Positions 4,974 to 7,815 of a DNA stretch of 7,815 nucleotides are shown here, piece by piece (position 1 is the first letter of the stretch; each line of letters begins with the position of its first letter). The stretch covers positions 1-7,815 of the forward strand of contig JAUVAJ010000065.1 in the NCBI GenBank assembly GCA_030591795.1, given 5' to 3'. Source of the DNA: Desulfuromonadales bacterium (lineage in GTDB: Bacteria > Desulfobacterota > Desulfuromonadia > Desulfuromonadales > UBA2294). The notes beneath the pieces were generated by a model that did not search any database, was not told the origin of the DNA, and worked only from the letters and a program-made list of their open reading frames with translations. The translations under genes and the position numbers were made by a program.

Positions 4974-7631
4974 TTATTTAAGCAACTGTATTTTCTCAAA
5001 GCTCTGTTTAAGGATGACCAACTTCTCTTCGCTGTGGGCAAGTTTACGCCGATCCTTTTCCAGTACCTGCGGTGGAGCATTCGCCGTAAACTTCTCGTTA
5101 GACAGCTTCTTGACAAAGAAATCTACATCCTTCTGAACCTTGGCGATTTCCTTTTCCAGTCGCTTTACTTCTTCCTCAACGTTGACCAGCCCGGCCAACG
5201 GCAGCATAATCTCAACATCTCCGGTCACCTGGGTCGCCGCCTGCTCCGGGTGCTCAATATCGACACCGATCTGCAGGTCATCTATTTTGGCCATGGTAGC
5301 GAGGTACCCTTCTCCAGACTTAATGACGGCTTGAGAAGCAGCACTTTTACAATCGATAACCGCTTTGATTTGCCGTGATGGAGCAACATCCATTTCACCG
5401 CGAATATTTCGAACACAACGGATAACGTCCATAACCTGATCCATCTGTGCGGCACCTTGCTCATCATGCGGCAAATCCGCGTCGACCACATAATCGACCT
5501 GCATCAGATAACCAGCTGGCCGTTCGCCCGGTAGCGCATGCCAGATTTCTTCGGTAATAAACGGCATGAACGGATGTAACAGCCTGAGCAGCTGTTCAAG
5601 CACAGTAAACAGGACAGCTTGAGCGCGTAGACGAATTTCCGGCACATCGCCATACAGATCATCCTTTATCAGCTCAATATACCAGTCACAGAATTCATGC
5701 CAGGTGAAACCGTACAGAACCGAGGCCGCATCATTGAACTTGTAGTCGGTCAATGCCTGCTCAACTTTGGTAACAGTTTCGCTCAAACGCGTCAAAATCC
5801 AGCGATCAGCAAGTGACAAGTCATCTCGATTTAAATCGATAGTTGCCGGATCAAAGTCCTCCAGGTTCATCAGGGCGAAGCGACTGGCATTCCAGAGTTT
5901 ATTGGTGAAATTCCGATAGCCGGCAATCCGCTCGGTTGACAACTTGACATCACGACCCATGGCGGCAAAAGAGGCCAGGGTGAAACGGAAAGCATCAGCA
6001 CCAAATTCATCGATTACATGCAGAGGATCGATCACATTCCCCTTGCTTTTGCTCATTTTGTGCCCCTGGGCATCGCGAACCAGGGCGTGGATATAGACCT
6101 CCTTAAATGGCACCTGATCCATGAACTTCAATCCCATCATCATCATTCTGGCAACCCAGAAAAACAGGATGTCGAAGCCGGTGACCAAACACGAGGTCGG
6201 ATAGAATTTCTCCAGGGTTGCGGTCGATTCAGGCCAGCCCATGGTTGAAAACGGCCAGAGTGCCGAAGAAAACCAGGTGTCTAGAACGTCCGTCTCCTGA
6301 TGGATATTGCTGCTCCCACAGTGGCTGCAAACAGTAGCATCGTCACGCGCAACGGTGATCTCAGCGCAATCATCGCAGAACCAGGCCGGAATCCGATGCC
6401 CCCACCAGATCTGGCGACTGATACACCAATCATGGATGTTCAACATCCACTCATAGTAGGTTTTTTCCCACTGCTCAGGAACGATACGGGTTTCGCCGCT
6501 CCGGACAGCCTTGATCGCCTCCTCAGCCAACGGGCCAACCTTGACATACCATTGCAGGCTCAAATACGGTTCGATAACTGTTTTACAGCGGTAGCATTCA
6601 CCGACCGAATTACTGTAATCCTCGATCTGCTCAAGCAGTCCGCGTTCTTCAAGGTCGGCAACAACATTGGCCCGCGCCTCGAATCGATCCTGGCCGGCGT
6701 ATTGACCACCATTTTCGTTGATAACACCCGACTCATCCAGAATATTGATAACGTCCAGGTCGTGGCGCTTGCCTAGCTCAAAATCGTTAAAATCATGCGC
6801 CGGGGTGATTTTGACGGCGCCGCTGCCAAATTCAGCGTCAACATAGCTGTCGGCTACAATCGGAATCTCCCGATCGAGCAACGGCAACAGCACCTTTTTG
6901 CCGATCAGATCCTGGTAACGTTCATCATCAGGATTTACGGCAACCGCCGTATCACCGAGCATCGTCTCCGGACGAGTCGTAGCCACCACCAGAGTACGTT
7001 CCGTGCCGACAACCGGATAACGCAGATGCCAGAGGTGGCCTTTTTTATCTTCATGTTCAACTTCAAGATCAGACAAGGCCGTATGACAACGCGGACACCA
7101 ATTGATCAGCCGATTGGCGCGATAAATAAGATCATCTTCATACAGGCGAACAAACACCTCACGGACTGCGGTAGACAGCCCTTCGTCCATAGTGAAGCGC
7201 TCACGTTGCCAATCACAGGACGCGCCGAGACGCTTGAGTTGTTGAAAAATCTTTCCACCCGATTCCTCACGCCAATGCCAGACCCGCTCGATAAATTTCT
7301 CGCGCCCGACCGCGTGACGGTCGATTCCTTCAGCAGCCAACTGTTTCTCAACAACGTTCTGGGTAGCGATACCGGCATGATCAGTTCCCGGCATCCAGAG
7401 CACCTCATAACCGCGCATCCGGTTCCAACGACAGAGGATGTCCTGCAAGGTATTATTCAGAGCATGCCCCATATGTAAAACACCGGTGACATTCGGTGGC
7501 GGGATAACAATGGCATACGGTTGTCTGGTGCTGGTTTCATCGGCATGAAACAGATTGTCCTGCTCCCAGGCGGCATACCATTTTTGCTCAACACTCTGTG
7601 GCTCGTAGCCTTTAGAAAGTTTCGATTCCAT
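4974..7631 (-). CDS. valS: Valine--tRNA ligase (ValRS)
   Basis: This essential cytoplasmic class Ia synthetase attaches valine to tRNA-Val using ATP and edits mischarged threonine. The gene is complete at 885 residues, in the usual bacterial range. The Rossmann fold carries the HIGH-type motif HMGH (53-56), preceded by the typical PPPNVTG, and the KMSKS loop at 525-529. The inserted editing domain covers roughly 190-350 (WHLRYPV, ATTRPETMLGDTAV, DAEFGSGAVKITPAHD). A zinc-ribbon-like CX2CX12CX2C lies at 419-438, with further CX2C pairs earlier (WCPRC and ECYRC). The anticodon-binding helical domain follows KMSKS, and a charged C-terminal coiled coil (about 817-884) is the tRNA-binding arm of this family. 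The ATG at 7631 begins the usual N-terminal Lys-Tyr-Glu-Pro-type segment; a purine-rich AGAGGAAG lies upstream at a somewhat long spacing of about 11 nt. It appears to be transcribed alone, with terminators on both sides. I see no disrupted catalytic motif. Confidence 0.98.
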   Translation of the reverse strand: MESKLSKGYEPQSVEQKWYAAWEQDNLFHADETSTRQPYAIVIPPPNVTGVLHMGHALNNTLQDILCRWNRMRGYEVLWMPGTDHAGIATQNVVEKQLAAEGIDRHAVGREKFIERVWHWREESGGKIFQQLKRLGASCDWQRERFTMDEGLSTAVREVFVRLYEDDLIYRANRLINWCPRCHTALSDLEVEHEDKKGHLWHLRYPVVGTERTLVVATTRPETMLGDTAVAVNPDDERYQDLIGKKVLLPLLDREIPIVADSYVDAEFGSGAVKITPAHDFNDFELGKRHDLDVINILDESGVINENGGQYAGQDRFEARANVVADLEERGLLEQIEDYSNSVGECYRCKTVIEPYLSLQWYVKVGPLAEEAIKAVRSGETRIVPEQWEKTYYEWMLNIHDWCISRQIWWGHRIPAWFCDDCAEITVARDDATVCSHCGSSNIHQETDVLDTWFSSALWPFSTMGWPESTATLEKFYPTSCLVTGFDILFFWVARMMMMGLKFMDQVPFKEVYIHALVRDAQGHKMSKSKGNVIDPLHVIDEFGADAFRFTLASFAAMGRDVKLSTERIAGYRNFTNKLWNASRFALMNLEDFDPATIDLNRDDLSLADRWILTRLSETVTKVEQALTDYKFNDAASVLYGFTWHEFCDWYIELIKDDLYGDVPEIRLRAQAVLFTVLEQLLRLLHPFMPFITEEIWHALPGERPAGYLMQVDYVVDADLPHDEQGAAQMDQVMDVIRCVRNIRGEMDVAPSRQIKAVIDCKSAASQAVIKSGEGYLATMAKIDDLQIGVDIEHPEQAATQVTGDVEIMLPLAGLVNVEEEVKRLEKEIAKVQKDVDFFVKKLSNEKFTANAPPQVLEKDRRKLAHSEEKLVILKQSFEKIQLLK

Positions 7632-7662
7632 TGTTTACGGTGCTTCCTCTATAGGTAACAGA

Positions 7663-7691
7663 TCAATAATCAGGTATAGTTCGAGTGGCAA
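7663..7691 (-). promoter_or_regulatory. Possible valS promoter
   Basis: On the minus strand TTGCCA (7691-7686, 5 of 6 to the -35 consensus) is 17 bp from TATTGA (7668-7663, only 3 of 6). The -35 overlaps the T-run of the preceding terminator. A promoter is expected here because that terminator separates valS from the upstream gene, but the -10 is weak and other alignments are possible. The leader would be about 30 nt. No T-box features were seen, and the space is too short for one. Confidence 0.3.
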
Positions 7692-7729
7692 AAACAAAAG
7701 AAATGGGGATAATTAACGTCCCCATTTCT
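7690..7729 (-). terminator. Rho-independent terminator of the gene upstream of valS
   Basis: A perfect 11-bp stem (7729-7719 with 7709-7699 on the minus strand), with a 9-nt AT-rich loop, is followed by a T-rich tract broken by one G (7699-7690). The T-tract is on the minus-strand side only, so it ends transcription arriving from the right edge. A 12-bp GGCCG/CGGCC palindrome (7740-7751) lies just upstream of it. Confidence 0.85.
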
Positions 7730-7774
7730 CTTAGTCAGAGGCCGAACGGCCCATTTTACAATATAAAATTCTAT

Positions 7775-7815
7775 TTAAGCATTTTCCTTGATCTTGCGGA
7801 TCTCATCCTTGATCA
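7775..7815 (-). CDS. C-terminal end of an unidentified protein (partial)
   Basis: Reading in from the right edge on the minus strand, one frame gives IKDEIRKIKENA and then TAA (7777-7775). The peptide is highly charged and probably helical. A strong terminator follows about 45 bp downstream on the same strand, which supports a real gene end here. Thirteen codons (counting the stop) are too few to name the family. Confidence 0.5.
   Translation of the reverse strand, partial: IKDEIRKIKENA

Noticed and set aside
6795..7478. Long plus-strand open frame (227 codons) opposite valS
   Set aside because: It is wholly antisense to the conserved ValRS N-terminal half, has no recognisable domain and follows the codon phase of valS. 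The 158-codon frame at 6300-6776 is rejected for the same reason.

Overview
This window looks like ordinary chromosomal DNA from a Gram-negative bacterium of moderate GC content. The combination of a GAF-type PtsP, a stand-alone receiver-PAS regulator and a small iron-sulfur flavoprotein-like gene would suit an anaerobic deltaproteobacterium of the Desulfuromonadales type. That placement is inference from gene style, not proof. I see no phage, transposase, CRISPR or toxin-antitoxin content.

Layout. (i) 1-840 (+): the 3' part of an oligopeptide/dipeptide ABC transporter ATPase (OppF/DppF type), cut by the window edge inside Walker A. (ii) 841-1114: a 274-bp gap with a long imperfect inverted repeat, a smaller palindrome and an extended -10 promoter. 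(iii) 1115-3448 (+): ptsP, the GAF-domain enzyme I of the nitrogen phosphotransferase system, ending in a weak hairpin. (iv) 3482-4793 (-): a two-gene unit made of a receiver-PAS response regulator followed 8 bp later by a flavodoxin-fold iron-sulfur flavoprotein-like gene. The second gene is broken by a one-base frameshift. A sigma-70-like promoter lies upstream. (v) 4935-7631 (-): valS, complete, with a strong intrinsic terminator. (vi) 7632-7815: a possible valS promoter, the terminator of the preceding minus-strand gene, and the last 13 codons of that gene.

How the genes relate. The peptide importer, the PTS-Ntr phosphotransferase and ValRS are separate units of nutrient uptake, nitrogen/carbon signalling and translation. 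Only the regulator and flavoprotein genes look co-transcribed. ptsP and the flavoprotein gene converge with 33 bp between them.

The points most worth checking are the frameshift, which can be repaired by one extra G in a G4 run and falls between cysteines 3 and 4 of a CX2CX2CX6C motif; the 83-bp dyad at 868-950; the altered loop before the PtsP active histidine; and a regulator with no recognisable output domain. I found no convincing previously undescribed multi-gene system.
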